DNA from: Calliopsis andreniformis
Lineage: Eukaryota > Arthropoda > Insecta > Hymenoptera > Andrenidae
Direction: 5' to 3'
DNA: 64,000 bases
NCBI RefSeq assembly: GCF_051401765.1
Contig: NW_027480544.1
Coordinates: 1,178,001 to 1,242,000, forward strand
In this document: positions 1-13,092 of the stretch, piece by piece
Layout: the number at the start of each line of letters is the position of its first letter
Position numbering within the stretch: the stretch's first letter is position 1
Notes under the pieces: model-generated
Told to the model about the DNA's origin: nothing
The model's database searches: none
What the model saw: only the letters and a program-made list of their open reading frames with translations
Position numbers and translations under genes: made by a program

Positions 1-2700
1 TCCTCAGTCCTCAATCCTCAACCCTCAATCCTCAATCCTCAATCCTCAATACTCATTCTTCAATCCTCAATACCCAATCCTCAATCTTCAATCCTCAATA
101 CTCAATCCTCAATCCTCAATCCTCAATCCTCAATCCTCAATATTCAATCCTCTATCTTCAATCCTCAGTCCCCGATCCTCAATCTTCACCCCTCAATCCT
201 CAATCCTCAATCCTCGATCCTCAATACCCAATCCACAGTCTTCAATCCTCAATCCTCAATCCTCAATTCTCAATCCTCAATCCTCCATCCTCAGACATCA
301 AACAGCAATACTCAACCCTCAGTCCTCGTCCTCAATCCACAACCATCAATACTCAATCCTCAATCTTCAATCAACCAATATTCAATCTTCAGTCCTCAAT
401 CCTCAATCCTCAATCCTCAACCTCAATCCTCAATCCTCCGTGTTCAATCCGCAATACGCAATCCTCAATCTTCAATCCTCAATCCTCAATCCTCAATCCT
501 CAATCCTCAATCCTCAACCCTCAATCCTCAATCCTCCATCCTCAGTCCTCAAACCTCAATTCTGAATCCTCAATCCTGAGTCCTCAATCTTCAGCCCTCA
601 GTCCTCAACAATCAGTAGTCAATCCTCAATCCTCAATAGAATATCCTCAATTCACAGCTTTCAACACTCAATACTCAATCTGCAATTTTGAAACCTCTAT
701 CCACAAACATCAATTCTCATCACTCAACCCTCAACACTCAGTCCTCAATGTTCAACCCTCAATCCTCAATTCTCAACATTCAATCCTCAATACTGAATCT
801 TCAATCCACAATCCTCAATCCTCAACCCTCAATCCTCAATACTCAACCTTCAAACCTCAGTCCCCAATCCTCAATCTTCAATTCTCAATACTCAATCCTC
901 AATTCTCAATCCTCAATCCTCAATCTTCAATCCTCAATACTCAATCTTCAATCCTTAATCCTCAATCCTCAGACCTCAAACATCAATACTCAATCTTCAA
1001 TCCTCAACCCTCAATTCTCAATCCTCAATGCTCAATACTCAATCGTCAATCCTCAATCCCCAATCCTCAATCTTCAATCCTAAATCCTCAATCCTCAATC
1101 CTCAATCCTCAATCTTCAATCCTCAATACTCAATCTTCAATCCTCAATCCTCAATCCTCAATCCTCAATCCTCAATCCTCAATACTCAATCATCAATCCT
1201 CAACACTCAAACTGCAATCCTCAATCCTCAGTCCTCACTCCTCAATCCTCATTCTTCAATCCTCAATACCGGATCGTCAATCTTCAATCCTCAATCCGCA
1301 ATCCTCAATTCTCAATCCTCAATAGAATATTATCAAGTCACAGTTTTCAATACACAATACTCAGTCTGCAATCTTCGAATCTCTATCGACAAACATCATT
1401 TCTCATCATTCATCCCTCAACACTCAGTCCCCAATCCTCAATCTTCAATCCTCAATACTCAATCTGCAATCTTCAATCCTCAATCCTCAATCCTCAATCC
1501 TCATTCTTCAATCCTCAATCCTCAATCCTCAATCCTCAATTTTCAATCCTCAATACTCAATCTTCAATCCTCAATCCTCAATCCTCAATCCTCAATCCCC
1601 AATCCTCAATCCTCAATACGCAATCTTCAATCGTCAATACTCAATCTGCAATCTTCAATCCTCAATCCTCAATCCTCAATCCTGATTCTCCAATCCTCAA
1701 TCCTCAGTCCTCAAACCTCAATTCTGAATCCTCAATCCTGCATCCTCAATCTTCAGCCCTCAGTCCTCAACAATCAGTTGTCAATCCTCAATCCCCAATA
1801 GAATATCCTCAATTCACAGTTTTCAATACTCAATACTCAATCTGCAATCTTCAAATCTCTATCCACAAACATCAATTCTCATAACTCAACCCTGAGCGGT
1901 CAGACCTCAATGTTCAATCCTCAATACTCAATTCTCAATCTTCAATCCTCAATACTCAATCTTCAATCCTCAATCCTCAATCCTCAATCCTCAACCCTCA
2001 AACCTCAATCCTCAACCGTCAGTCCTCGTCCTCAATCGTCAACACTCAATCCTCAATCCTCAATCTTCAATCCTCAATACTCAATATTCAATACTGAATC
2101 CTCAATCTTCAATCCTCAATCTTCAATCCTCAATCCTCAATCCTCAATCCTCAATCCTCAATCTGCAATCCTCAGTAATCAATCCTCAATCCGCAATACT
2201 CAATCGTCAGTCCTCAGTCCTCAATCCTCAACCCTCAATCCTCAATCCTCAATCCTCAATACTCATTCTTCAATCCTCAATACCCAATCCTCAATCTTCA
2301 ATCCTCAATACTCAATCCTCAATCCTCAATCCTCAATCCTCAATCCTCAATATTCAATCCCCAGTCCCACATCCTCAATCTTCAATACTCACTCCTCAAT
2401 CCTGAATCTTCAATCCTCAATACTCAGTCTTCAATCCTCAATCCTCAATCCTCAATCCTCAATCCTCAATCCTCATTCTTCAATCCTCAATACCCAATCC
2501 TCAATCTTCAATCCTCAATCCGCAATCCTCAATTCTAAATCCTCAATCCTCAATCCTCAATCCTCAATCCTCAATCCTCAATCTTAATCTTCAATCCTCA
2601 GTACTCAATCTTCAATCCTCAATCCTCAATCCTCAATACTCAATCCTCAATCCTCAATCCACAATCCTCAATCCTCAATACTCAATCTTCAATCCTCAAT
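1..2700 (+). repeat. Left section, mixed heptamers with three type A anchors
   Basis: Type A anchors start at 637, 1323 and 1799, spaced 686 and 476 bases, both exact multiples of seven. The stretch 721-890 recurs at 9,001-9,170 (offset 8,280) and again near 10,077 and 19,564. The stretch around 164-260 resembles segments near 31,464, 33,740, 37,076, 40,445, 47,862, 50,152 and 53,460. A segment near 1,200-1,330 resembles copies near 13,260, 15,790, 24,715 and 27,960. This section therefore shares parts with all later blocks but matches none of them over its full length. No gene seen. Confidence 0.85.
637..741 (+). repeat. Type A anchor, reference example (15 heptamers)
   Basis: The type A anchor spans about 105 bases in heptamer phase. 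Diagnostic units by position: 1 TAGAATA, 3 TTCACAG, 7 TCTGCAA, 9 ATCTCTA or ACCTCTA, 11 ACATCAA, 15 CACTCAG. A conserved lead of about nine heptamers comes before it and includes TCCTGAA or TCCTGAG, TCTTCAG and CAATCAG. This form, with TTTTGAA or TTTTCAA at unit 8, recurs at 8,917, 9,993 and 19,480. Confidence 0.88.
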
Positions 2701-4066
2701 CCTCAATCCTCAATCCTCAATCCTCAATCCTCAATCCTCAATCGTCAATCTTCAATCATCAATACTCAATCTTCAATCCTCAATCCTCAATACTCAATAC
2801 TCAATCCTCATTCTTCAATCCTCAATCCTCATTCTTCAATCCTCAATACCCAATCCTCAATCTTCAATCCTCAATCGTCAATCCTCAATTCTAAATCCTC
2901 AATCCTCAATCCTCAATCCTCAATCCTCAATCCTCAACCTTAATATTCAATCCTCAGTACTCAATCTTCAATCCTCAATCCTCAATCCTCAATACTCAAT
3001 CCTCAATCCTCAATCTTCAATCCTCAATACTCAGTCTTCAATCCTCATTCCTCAATCCTCAATCCTCAATCCTCAATCGTCTATCTTCAATCCTCAATAC
3101 TCAATCTTCAATCCTCAATCCTCAATTCTCAATACTCAATCCTCATTCTTCAATCCTCAATCCTCATTCTTCAATCCTCAATACCCAACCCTCAATCTTC
3201 AATCCTCAATCCTCAATCCTCAATTCTCAACCCTCAATCCTCAGTCCTCAGTCCTCAAACCTCAATCCTCAATCCTCAGCACTCATCCACAATCCTCAAT
3301 CCTCAATCCTCAATCCTCAATCCTCATTCTCCAATCCTCAATCCTCAGTCCTCAAACCTCAATTCTGAATCCTCAATCCTCAATCCTCATTCTTCAATCC
3401 TCAATCCCCAATAGAATATCCTCAATTCACAGCTTTCAATACTCAATACTCAATCTGCAATCTTCAAATCTCTATCCACAAACATCAATTCTCATAACTC
3501 GACCCTGAGCGCTCAGACCTCAATGATCAATCCTCAATCCTCAATTCTCAATCATCAATCCTCAATACTGAACCTTCAATCCTCAATCCACAATCCTCAA
3601 TCCTCAATACTCAATCTTCAATCCTCAATCCTCAATCCTCAATCCTCAATCCTCAATCCTCAATCCTCAATCGTCAATCTTCAATCATCAATACACAATC
3701 TTCAATCCTCAATCCTCAATACTCAATACTCAATCCTCATTCTTCAATCCTCAATCCTCATTCTTCAATCCTCAATACCCAATCCTCAAGCTTCAATCCT
3801 CAATCGTCAATCCTCAATTCTAAATCCTCAATCCTCAATCCTCCATCCTCAATCCTCAATCCTCAACCTTAATATTCAATCCTCAGTACTCAATCTTCAA
3901 TCCTCAATTCTCAATCCTCAATACTCAATCCTCAATCCTCAATCTTCAATCCTCAATACTCAGTCTTCAATCCTCATTCCTCAATCCTCAATCCTCAATC
4001 CTCAATCGTCTATCTTCAATCCTCAATACTCAATCTTCAATCCTCAATCCTCAATTCTCAATCCTC
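2700..4066 (+). repeat. Local tandem duplication, offset 929 bases
   Basis: The segment carrying TCGTCAA at 2,742 recurs at 3,671, and the TCGTCTA unit at 3,077 recurs at 4,006, both at offset 929. The copies differ at several heptamers. A type A anchor at 3,412 lies between the two duplicated parts. A related segment near 2,351 also recurs at 5,716 (offset 3,365). No gene seen. Confidence 0.8.
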
Positions 4067-6330
4067 AATGCTCAATCCTCAATCTTCAATCCTCAGTCCT
4101 CAATACTCCATCCTGAATCCTCAAACCTCAATCCTCAACCGTCAGTCCTCGTCCTCAATCCTCAACCCTCAATCCTCAATCCACAATCTTCAATCCTCAA
4201 TACTCAATATTCAGTCCTCAATCCTCAATCCTCAATCCTCAATCCTCAGTCCCCAGTCCTCAAACCTCAATCCCCAATCCTCGGCCCTCATCCTCAATCC
4301 TCAATCCTCAATCCTCAACCCTCAATCCTCAATCTTCAATCCTCAATACTCAATCTTCAATCCTCAATCATCAATCCTCAATCCTCAATCCTCAATCCTC
4401 AAACCTCAATCCTCAATTTTCAATCCTCAATCTTCAATCCTCAATACTCAATATTCAATCCTCCATCCTCAATCCTCAATCGTCAGCCTTCAATCCCCAG
4501 TAATCAATCGTCAATCCTCAATACTCAATCGTCAGTCCTCAGTCCTCAATCCTCAACCCGCAAGCCTCGTTCCTCAAACCTCAATCCTCAACCCTCAGCC
4601 CTCATCCTCAATTCTCAATTCTCAATACTCAATCCTCAATCCTCAATCTTCAATCCTCAATAATCAATCTCCAATCCTAGATCCTCAATCCCCAATCCTC
4701 AATCCTTAATCCTCAACCTTCAATCCTCAATCCCCAGTCCTCAATCTCCAATCCTCAATACTCAATCCTCAATCTTCAATCCTCAGTCCTCAATCCTCAA
4801 TCCTCAAACCTCAAACCTCAATCCTCAACCGTCAGTCCTCGTCCTCAATCCTCAACCCTCAATCCTCAATCCACAATCTTCAATCCTCAATACTCAATAT
4901 TCAGTCCTCAATCCTCAATCCTCAATCCTCAATCTTCAATCCTCAATCCTCAATCCTCAATCCTCAATCCTCATTCTTCAATCCTCAATACCCAATCGAC
5001 AATCTTCATTCCTCAATCCTCAATCATCAATTCTCAATCCTCAATCCTCAATCTTCAATCCTCAATGCTCAATCCTCAATCCTCAATCCTCAGTCCTCAA
5101 TCCTCAATCCTCAACACTCAAACCTCAACCCTCAACCGTCAGTACTCGTCCTCAACCGTCAACACTCAATCCTCAATCCTCAATCTTCAATCCTCATTCT
5201 TCAATCCTCAATACACAATCCTCAATCTTCAATCCTCAATCCTCAATCCTCAATTCTCAATCCTCAATCCTCAGTCCTCAATCTTCAATCCTCAATACTC
5301 AATCTGCAACCCTCAATCCTCAATCCTCAATCCTCAATCCTCAATCCTCATTCTTCAATCCTCCATCCTCAATCCTCAATCCTCAATCCTCAATTTTCAA
5401 TCCTCAATACTCAATCTTCAATCCTCAATCCTCAATACTCAATCCTCAACCCTCAATCGTCAGCCTTCAATCCTCAATACTCAATCTTCAATCCTCAATC
5501 CTCAATCCTCAATCCTCAATCCGCAATCTTCAATCCTCAATACTCAATCCTCAATCTTCAATCCTCAATACTCAATCCTCAATCCTCAATCCTCAATCCT
5601 CAATCCTCAATCCTCAATCCTCATTCTTCAATCCTCAATACCCAATCCTCAATCTTCAATCCTCAATACTCAATCCTCAATCCTCAATCCTCAATCCTCA
5701 ATCCTCAATCCTCAATATTCAATCCTCAGTCCCACATCCTCAATCTTCAATACTCACTCCTCAATCCTGAATCTTCAATCCTCAATACTGAGTCTTCAAT
5801 CCTCAATCCTCAATCCTCAATCCTCAATCCTCAATCCTCATTCTTCAATCCTCAACACCCAATCCTCAATCTTCAATCCTCAATCCTCAATCCTCAATTC
5901 TAAATCCTCAATCCTCAATCCTCTATCCTCAATCCTCAATCCTCAATCTTAATATTCAATCCTCAGTACTCAATCTTCAATCCTCAATCCTCAATCCTCA
6001 ATACTCAATCCTCAATCCTCAATCCTCAATCCTCAATACTCCATCTTCAATCCTCAATCCTCAATCCTCAATCCTCAATCCTCAATCCTCAATCCTCAAT
6101 CCTCAATCGTCAATCTTCAATCCTCAATACTCAATCTTCAATCCTCAATCCTCAATACGCAATACTCAATCCTCATTCTTCAATCCTCAATCCTCATTCT
6201 TCAATCCTCAATACCCAATCCTCAATATTCAATCCTCAATCCTCAATCCTCAATTCTCAACCCTCAATCCTCAGTCCTCGGTCCTCAAACCTCAATCCTC
6301 AAACCTCAAATCTCAATTCTGAATCCTCAA
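4067..6330 (+). repeat. Anchor-free heptamer section
   Basis: No TAGAATA anchor occurs between 3,412 and 6,394, one of the two longest such gaps in the window. It contains a 690-base duplication: the unit series with GTCAGTCCTC at 4,141 recurs at 4,831. Otherwise it holds only ordinary variant heptamers. Confidence 0.8.
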
Positions 6331-7480
6331 TCCTGCATCCTCGATCTTCAGACCTCAATCCTAAACAATCAGTTGTCAATCCTCAATCCGCAATAGAATA
6401 TCCTCAATTCACAGTTTTCAATACTCAATACTCAATCTGCAATCTTCAAATCTCTATCCACAAACATCAATTCTCATCACTCAACCCTGGACGCTCAGTC
6501 CTCAATGTTCAATCCTCAATCTTCAATTCTCAATCTTCAATCCTCAATACTGAATCTTCAATACTCAATCCCCAATCCTCAATCCGCAATCCTCAATCCT
6601 CTATCCTCAAACCTCAATCCTCAACAGTCAGTCCTCGTCCTCAAACCTCAACCCTCAACCCTCAATCCTCAGTCTTCAATCATCAATACTCAATCTTCAA
6701 TCCTCAATCTTCAATCCTCAATGCTCAGTCCTCAATCCTCAATCCTCAATATTAAACGCACAACCCTCAACCATCGACCCTCAATACTCAACCATCAATC
6801 CTCAATTCTCAATACTCAATAGAATATCCTGAATTCTCATGGTTCAATACTCAATCCACAATATTCAATAATCAAATCTCAATCCTCAAACATCAATTCT
6901 CAACACTCAATCCTCAACACTCAGTCCTCTGTCTTCAATCCTCTATCCTCAATCCTCAATCCTCAAGCGTCAATACTCAAACCTCAATCCTCAACCCTCA
7001 ATCCTCAGTCCTCAAACCTCCACCCCGAATCCTCAATCCTGAATCCTCAATCTTCAGCCATAAGTCCTCAACAATCAATTGTCAATCCTCAATCATCAAT
7101 AGAATATCCTCAATTCACCGTTTTCAATACTCAATCCCCATTCTTCAATCTTCAACTCTCAATCCACTAACATCAACCCTCATCACGCATCCCTCAACAC
7201 TCAGTCCTCAATCTTCAATCCTCAATCCTCAATCCGCAATCCTCAATCCTCAATGTTCAATCCGCAATACCCAATCCTCAATCTTCAAACCTCAATCCTC
7301 AATCCTCAATCCTCATTCTTTAATCCTCAATACCCAATCATCAATCTTCAATTCTCAATCCTCAATCCTCAACCCTCAATCCTCATTATTCAATTCTCAA
7401 TACCCAATCCTCAATCTTCAATACTCAATCCACAATTCTCAATCCTCAATCCTCAGTCCTCAGTCCTCAAACCTCAATCC
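6331..7480 (+). repeat. Section with type A anchor at 6,394 and the first B-A composite
   Basis: The type A anchor at 6,394 is followed by the B-A composite at 6,820 and 7,100. This composite carries the CCATAAG form, which otherwise occurs only to the right of 33 kb. The rest is ordinary variant heptamers. Confidence 0.8.
6820..7204 (+). repeat. B-A composite 1 (CCATAAG form)
   Basis: Type B begins TAGAATA then TCCTGAA and includes GGTTCAA, TATTCAA and, near its end, ACCTCCA and CCCCGAA. The type A anchor follows at 7,100, exactly 280 bases on. Its A part has changed units, including TTCACCG and a TCCACTA in place of TCCACAA. It is the only left-hand composite of the CCATAAG form. Confidence 0.9.
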
Positions 7481-9250
7481 TCAACCCTCAGCCGTCATCC
7501 TCAATCCTCTATCCTCAATCCTCAATCCTCAATCTTCAATCCTCAATACCCAATCTTCAATCCTCAATCCTCAATCCTCAATCCACAATCCTCAAACCTC
7601 AATCCTCAACCGTCAGTCCTCGCCCTCAATCCCCTACCCTCAATCCTCAATCCTCCCATCTTCAATCATCAATACTCAATCTTCAATCCTCAATCCTCAA
7701 TCCTCAGTCCTCAAACCTCAATCCTGAATACTCAATCCTGAATCCTCAATCTTCAGCCCTGAGTCCTCAACAATCAGTTGTCAATTCTCAATCCTCAATA
7801 GAATATCATCAATTCACAGCTTTCAATACTCAATACTCAATCTGCAATCTTCGAATCTCTATACACAAACATCAATTCTCATCATCCAACCCTCAACACT
7901 CAGTCCCCAATCCTCAATCTTCAATCCTCAATCCTCAATCCACAATCCTCGATCCTCAATCCTCAATCTTCAATCCTCAATACTCAATCTTCAATAATCA
8001 ATCCTCAATCCTCAATCCTCAATACTCAATTCTCAATCGTCAATACTCACTCCCCAATCCTCAATCTTCAATCCTCAATCCTCAATCCTCAATCCTCAAT
8101 CCTAAACACTCAATCCTCAATCGTCAATCTTCAATCCTCAATACTCAATCTTCTATCCTCAATCCTCAATCCTCAATCCTCAATTCTCAGTCCTCATTCT
8201 TCAATCCTCAATCTTCAATCCTCAATCTTCAATCCTCAATCCTCAGCCTTCATTCTCAATCCTCAATCCACAATCCTCAAACCTCAATCCTCAACCGTCA
8301 GACCTCGTCCTCAATCCTCAACCCTCAATCCTCAATCCTCCCATCTTCAATCATCAATACCCAATCTTCAATCCTCAATCCTCAATCCTCAGTCCGCAAA
8401 CCTCAATCCTCAATCCTCAATCCTCAATCGTCAGGCTTCAATCCTCAGTACTCAATCTTCAATCCTCAATCCTCAATACTCATTCCTCAATCCTCATTCT
8501 TCAATCCTCAATACCCAATCCTCAATCTTCAATCCTCAATCCTCAATCCTCAACTCTCAATCCTCAATCCTCAGTCCTCAGTCCTCAAACCTCAATCCTC
8601 AACCCTCAGCCCTCATCCTCAATCCTCTATCCTCAATCCTCAATCCTCAATCTTCAATCCTCAATACCCAATCTTCAATCCTCAATCCTCAATCCTCAAT
8701 CCACAATCCTCAAACCTCAATCCTCAACCGTCAGTCCTCGCCCTCAATCCCCTACCCTCAATCCTCAATCCTCCCATCTTCAATCATCAATACTCAATCT
8801 TCAATCCTCAATCCTCAATCCTCAGTCCTCAAACCTCAATTCTGAATCCTCAATCCTGAGTCCTCAATCGTCAGCCCTCAGTCCTCAACAATCAGTAGTC
8901 AATCCTCATTCCTCAATAGAATATCCTCAATTCACAGTTTTCAACACTCAATACTCAATCTGCAATTTTCAAACCTCTATCCACAAACATCAATTCTCAT
9001 CACTCAACCCTCAACACTCAGTCCTCAATGTTCAATCCTCAATCCTCAATTCTCAACATTCAATCCTCAATACTGAATCTTCAATCCACAATCCTCAATC
9101 CTCAACCCTCAATCCTCAATACTCAACCTTCAAACCTCAGTCCCCAATCCTCAATCTTCTATCCTCAATACTCAATCCTCAATCCTCAATCCTCAATCCT
9201 CAATCTTCAATCCTCAATCCTCAATCCTCAATCCACAATCCTCAAACCTC
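7480..9250 (+). repeat. Two overlapping kilobase-scale local duplications
   Basis: The segment with CCTCTAT at 7,506 recurs at 8,624 (offset 1,118). The segment with CCTCCCATC at 8,337 recurs at 9,546 (offset 1,209). Type A anchors start at 7,799 and 8,917; the second recurs at 9,993 (offset 1,076) with the flanking units TCCTCAT and TTTTCAA conserved. Several six-base units (TCCTCG) lie here and shift the heptamer phase. Confidence 0.8.
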
Positions 9251-10655
9251 AATCCTCAACCGCCAGTCCTCGCCCTCAATCCCCTACCCTCAATCCTCAA
9301 TCCTCCCATCTTCAATCATCAATACTCAATCTTCAATCCTCAATCCTCAATTCTCAATCCTCAATACTCAATCTTCTATCCTCAATCCTCAATACTCAAT
9401 CCTCAATTCTCAGTCCTCATTCTTCAATCCTCAATCTTCAATCCTCAATCCTGAGCCCTCATTCTCAATCCTCAATCCACAATCCTCAAACCTCAATCCT
9501 CAACCGTCAGACCTCGTCCTCAATCCTCAACCCTCAATCCTCAATCCTCCCATCTTCAATCATCAATACTCAATCTTCAATCCTCAATCCTCAATCCTCA
9601 GTCCGCAAACCTCAATCCTCAATCCTCAATCCTCAATCGTCAGGCTTCAATCCTCAGTACTCAATCTTCAATCCTCAATCCTCAATACTCATTCCTCAAT
9701 CCTCATTCTTCAATCCTCAATACCCAATCCTCAATCTTCAATCCTCAATCCTCAATCCTCAAATCTCAATCCTCAATCCTCAGTCCTCAGTCCTCAAACC
9801 TCAATCCTCAACCCTCAGCCCTCATCCTCAATCCTCAATCCTCAATCTTCAATCCTCAATCCTCAATCCTCAATACTCAATCTTCAATCCTCAATCCTCA
9901 GTAATCAAACCTCAATTCTTAATCCTCAATCCTGAGTCCTCAATCTTCAGCCCTCAGTCTTCAACAATCAGTAGTCAATCCTCATTCCTCAATAGAATAT
10001 CCTCAATTCACAGTTTTCAACACTCAATACTCAATCTGCAATTTTCAAACCTCTATCCACAAACATCAATTCTCATCACTCAACCCTCAACACTCAGTCC
10101 TCAATGTTCAATCCTCAATCCTCAATTCTCAACATTCAATCCTCAATACTGAATCTTCAATCCACAATCCTCAATCCTCAACCCTCAATCCTCAATAGCA
10201 ACCTTCAAACCTCAGTCCCCAATCCTCAATCTTCTATCCTCAATACTCAATCCTCAATCCTCAATCCTCAATCCTCAATATTCAATCCTGAATACTCAAT
10301 CTTCAATCCTGAATCCTCAATCCTCAGACCTCAAACATCAATACTCAACCCTCAGTCCTCGTCCTCAATCCACAACCCTCAATCGTCGATCCTCAATCTT
10401 CAATCATCAATATTCAATCTTCAATCCTCAATCCTCAATCCCCAATCCTCAATCCTCAATCCTCAATGTTCAATGCGCAATACCCAATCCTCAATCTTCA
10501 ATCCACAATCCTCAATCCTCAATCCTCAATCCTCAATCCTCAATCTTCAATCCTCAATCCTCAATCCTCAATTCTCAATCCTCAATACTCAATCCACAAT
10601 CCTCAACCTTCAATCCTCAATACACAATCTTCAATGCTCATTCCTCAATCCTCAA
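9250..10655 (+). repeat. Duplicated block D, first copy
   Basis: This segment recurs at 18,737-20,157 with a constant offset of 9,487. Matching points are the type A anchor at 9,993 (copy 19,480), the TGTTCAA unit at 10,104 (copy 19,591) and the one at 10,466 (copy 19,953). The copies part just before the type B anchor at 10,677; the second copy continues into different units. No gene seen. Confidence 0.85.
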
Positions 10656-10676
10656 TCCTCAATTCTCAATACTCAA

Positions 10677-11061
10677 TAGAATATGCTGAATTCTCATGGT
10701 TCAATACTCAATCCACAATATTCAATAATCAAGTCTCAATTCTCAAACATCAATTCTCAACACTCAATCCTCAACACTCAGTCCTCTCTCTTCAATCCTC
10801 CATCATCAATCCTCAATCCTCAAGCGTCAATCCCCAATCCTCAATCCTCAACCCTCAATCCTCAGTCCTCAAACCTCCACCCCGAATCCTCTATCCTGAA
10901 TCCTCAATCTTCAGCCATACGTCCGCAGCAATCAATTGTCAATCCTCAATCCTCAATAGAATATCCTCAATTCACAGTTTTCAATACTCAATCCCCATTC
11001 TTCAATCTTCAAATCTCAATCCACAAACATCAATTCTCATCACGCAACCCTCAAAACTCAG
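10677..11061 (+). repeat. B-A composite 2 (CCATACG form)
   Basis: A part at 10,957. The second unit is TGCTGAA instead of TCCTGAA, shared with the copies at 21,008 and 22,028. It has CCATACG followed by TCCGCAG, which adds CpG sites. Confidence 0.9.
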
Positions 11062-11675
11062 TCCTCAATCTTCAATCCTCAATCCTCAATCCTCAATCTT
11101 CAATCCTCAATACTCAATCTTCAATCCTCAATCCTCAATTCTCAATACTCAATGCTCAATACTCAATCGTCAATCCTCAATCCCCAATCCTCAATCCTCA
11201 ATCCTCAATCCTCAATACTCAATCCTCAATCCTCAATCTTCAATCCCCAATACTCAATCCTCAATCGTCAATCCTCAGCCCTCAATCCTCAATCGTCAAT
11301 CTTCAATCCTCAATACTCAACCTTCTATCCTCAATCCTCAATCCTCAATCCTCAGTCCTCATTCTTCAATCCTCAATCTTCAATCCTCAATCTTCCATCC
11401 TCAATCCTCAGCCCTCATTCTCAATCCTCAATTCACAATCCTCAAACCTCAATCCTCAACCGTTAGACCTCGTCCACAATCCTCAACTCTCAATCCTCAA
11501 TCCTCCCATCTTCATTCATCAATACTCAATCTTCAATCCTCAATCCTCAATCCTCAATCCTCAATCCTCAATCCTCATTCTTAATTTTCAATCCTCAATA
11601 CTCAATCTTCAATCCTCAATCCTCAATCCTCAATCCTCAATCCTCAATCTTCAATCCTCAATACACAATCTTCAA

Positions 11676-11759
11676 TCCTCAATCCTCAATCCTCAATCCT
11701 CAATCCTCAATCCTCAATCCTCAATCCTCAATCCTCAATCCTCAATCCTCAATCCTCAA
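11676..11759 (+). repeat. Run of 12 perfect consensus heptamers
   Basis: Twelve TCCTCAA units follow each other without a change, bounded on both sides by TCTTCAA. This is the longest perfect run I noticed, and it is preserved at the same place in block L2. Confidence 0.9.
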
Positions 11760-12707
11760 TCTTCAATCCTCAATACTCAATATTCAATCCTCAATCCTCA
11801 ATCCTCAATGCTCAATCCTCAATCCTCAATCCTCAATTCTCAATCCTCAATCCTCAATCCTCAGACCTCAAACAGCAATGCTCAACCCTCAGCCCTCGTC
11901 CTCAATCCACAACCATCACTACTCAATCCTCAATCTTCAATCATCAATATTCAATCTTCAGTCCTCAATCCTCAATCCTCAATCCTCATCCTCAATCCTC
12001 AATCCTCAATGTTCAATCCGCAATACCCAATCCTCAATCTTCAATCCTCAATCCTCAATCCTCAATCCTCAATCGCCAGGCTTCAATCCTCAATACTCAA
12101 TCTTCAATCCTCAATCATCAATCCTCATTCCTCAATCCTCATTCTTCAATCCTCAACACCCAATCCTCAACCTTCAATCCTCAATCCTCAATTCTCAATC
12201 CTCAAACCTCAATCCTCAGACCTCAAACAGCAATGCTCAACCCTCAGTCGTCGTCCTCAATCCACATCCATCAATACTCAATCCTCAATCTTCAATCATC
12301 AATATTCAATCTTCAGGCCTCAATCCTCAATCCTCAATCCTCAATCCTCAATCCTCAATCCTCAATGTTCAATCCGCAATACCCAATTCTCAATCTTCAA
12401 TCCTCAATCCTCAATCCTCAATCCTCAATACTCAATCCTCAATCCTCAATGCTCAATGCTCAATCCTCAATCCTCAGTCCTCAATCCTCAGTCCTCAATC
12501 CTCAAACCTCAATCCTTAACCGTCAGTCCTCGTCCTTAAACCTCAACCCTCAACCCTCAATCCTCAATCTTCAATCATCAATACTCAATCTTCAATCCTC
12601 AATCCCCAATCCTCAATCCTCAATCCTCAATCCTCAATATTCAGCGCACAACACTCAACCAACAATCCTCAATACTCGACCATCAATTCTCAATTCTCAA
12701 TACTCAA

Positions 12708-13092
12708 TAGAATATCCTGAATTCTCATGGTTCGATACTCAATCCACAATATTCAATAATCAAGTCTCAATTCTCAAACATCAATTCTCAACACTCAATC
12801 CTCAACACTCAGTCCTCTCTCTTCAATCCTCCATCATCAATCCTCAATCCTCAAGCGTCAATCCCCAATCCTCAATCCTCAACCCTCAATCCTCAGTCCT
12901 CAAACCTCCACCCCGAATCCTCAATCCTGAATCCTCAATCTTCAGCCATACGTCCGCAACAATCAATTGTCAATCCTCAATCCTCAATAGAATATCCTCA
13001 ATTCACAGTTTTCAATACTCAATCCCCATTCTTCAATCTTCAAATCTCAATCCACAAACATCAATTCTCATCACGCAACCCTCAAAACTCAG
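12708..13092 (+). repeat. B-A composite 3 (CCATACG form)
   Basis: A part at 12,988. It carries GGTTCGA where the neighbours have GGTTCAA; the L2 copy at 24,059 shares this change. Confidence 0.9.

Noticed and set aside
637..741. The anchor as a remnant of a transposable element or tRNA-derived SINE.
   Set aside because: It divides cleanly into heptamers related to the consensus, with no terminal repeats, poly-A tail or promoter boxes that I can see. A database search would settle it.
10683..12539. A 618-codon frame repeated at 22,034-23,890, suggesting a duplicated gene.
   Set aside because: The whole L block is duplicated, including non-open parts. Several of the differences between copies that I saw change the residue, giving no sign of purifying selection.
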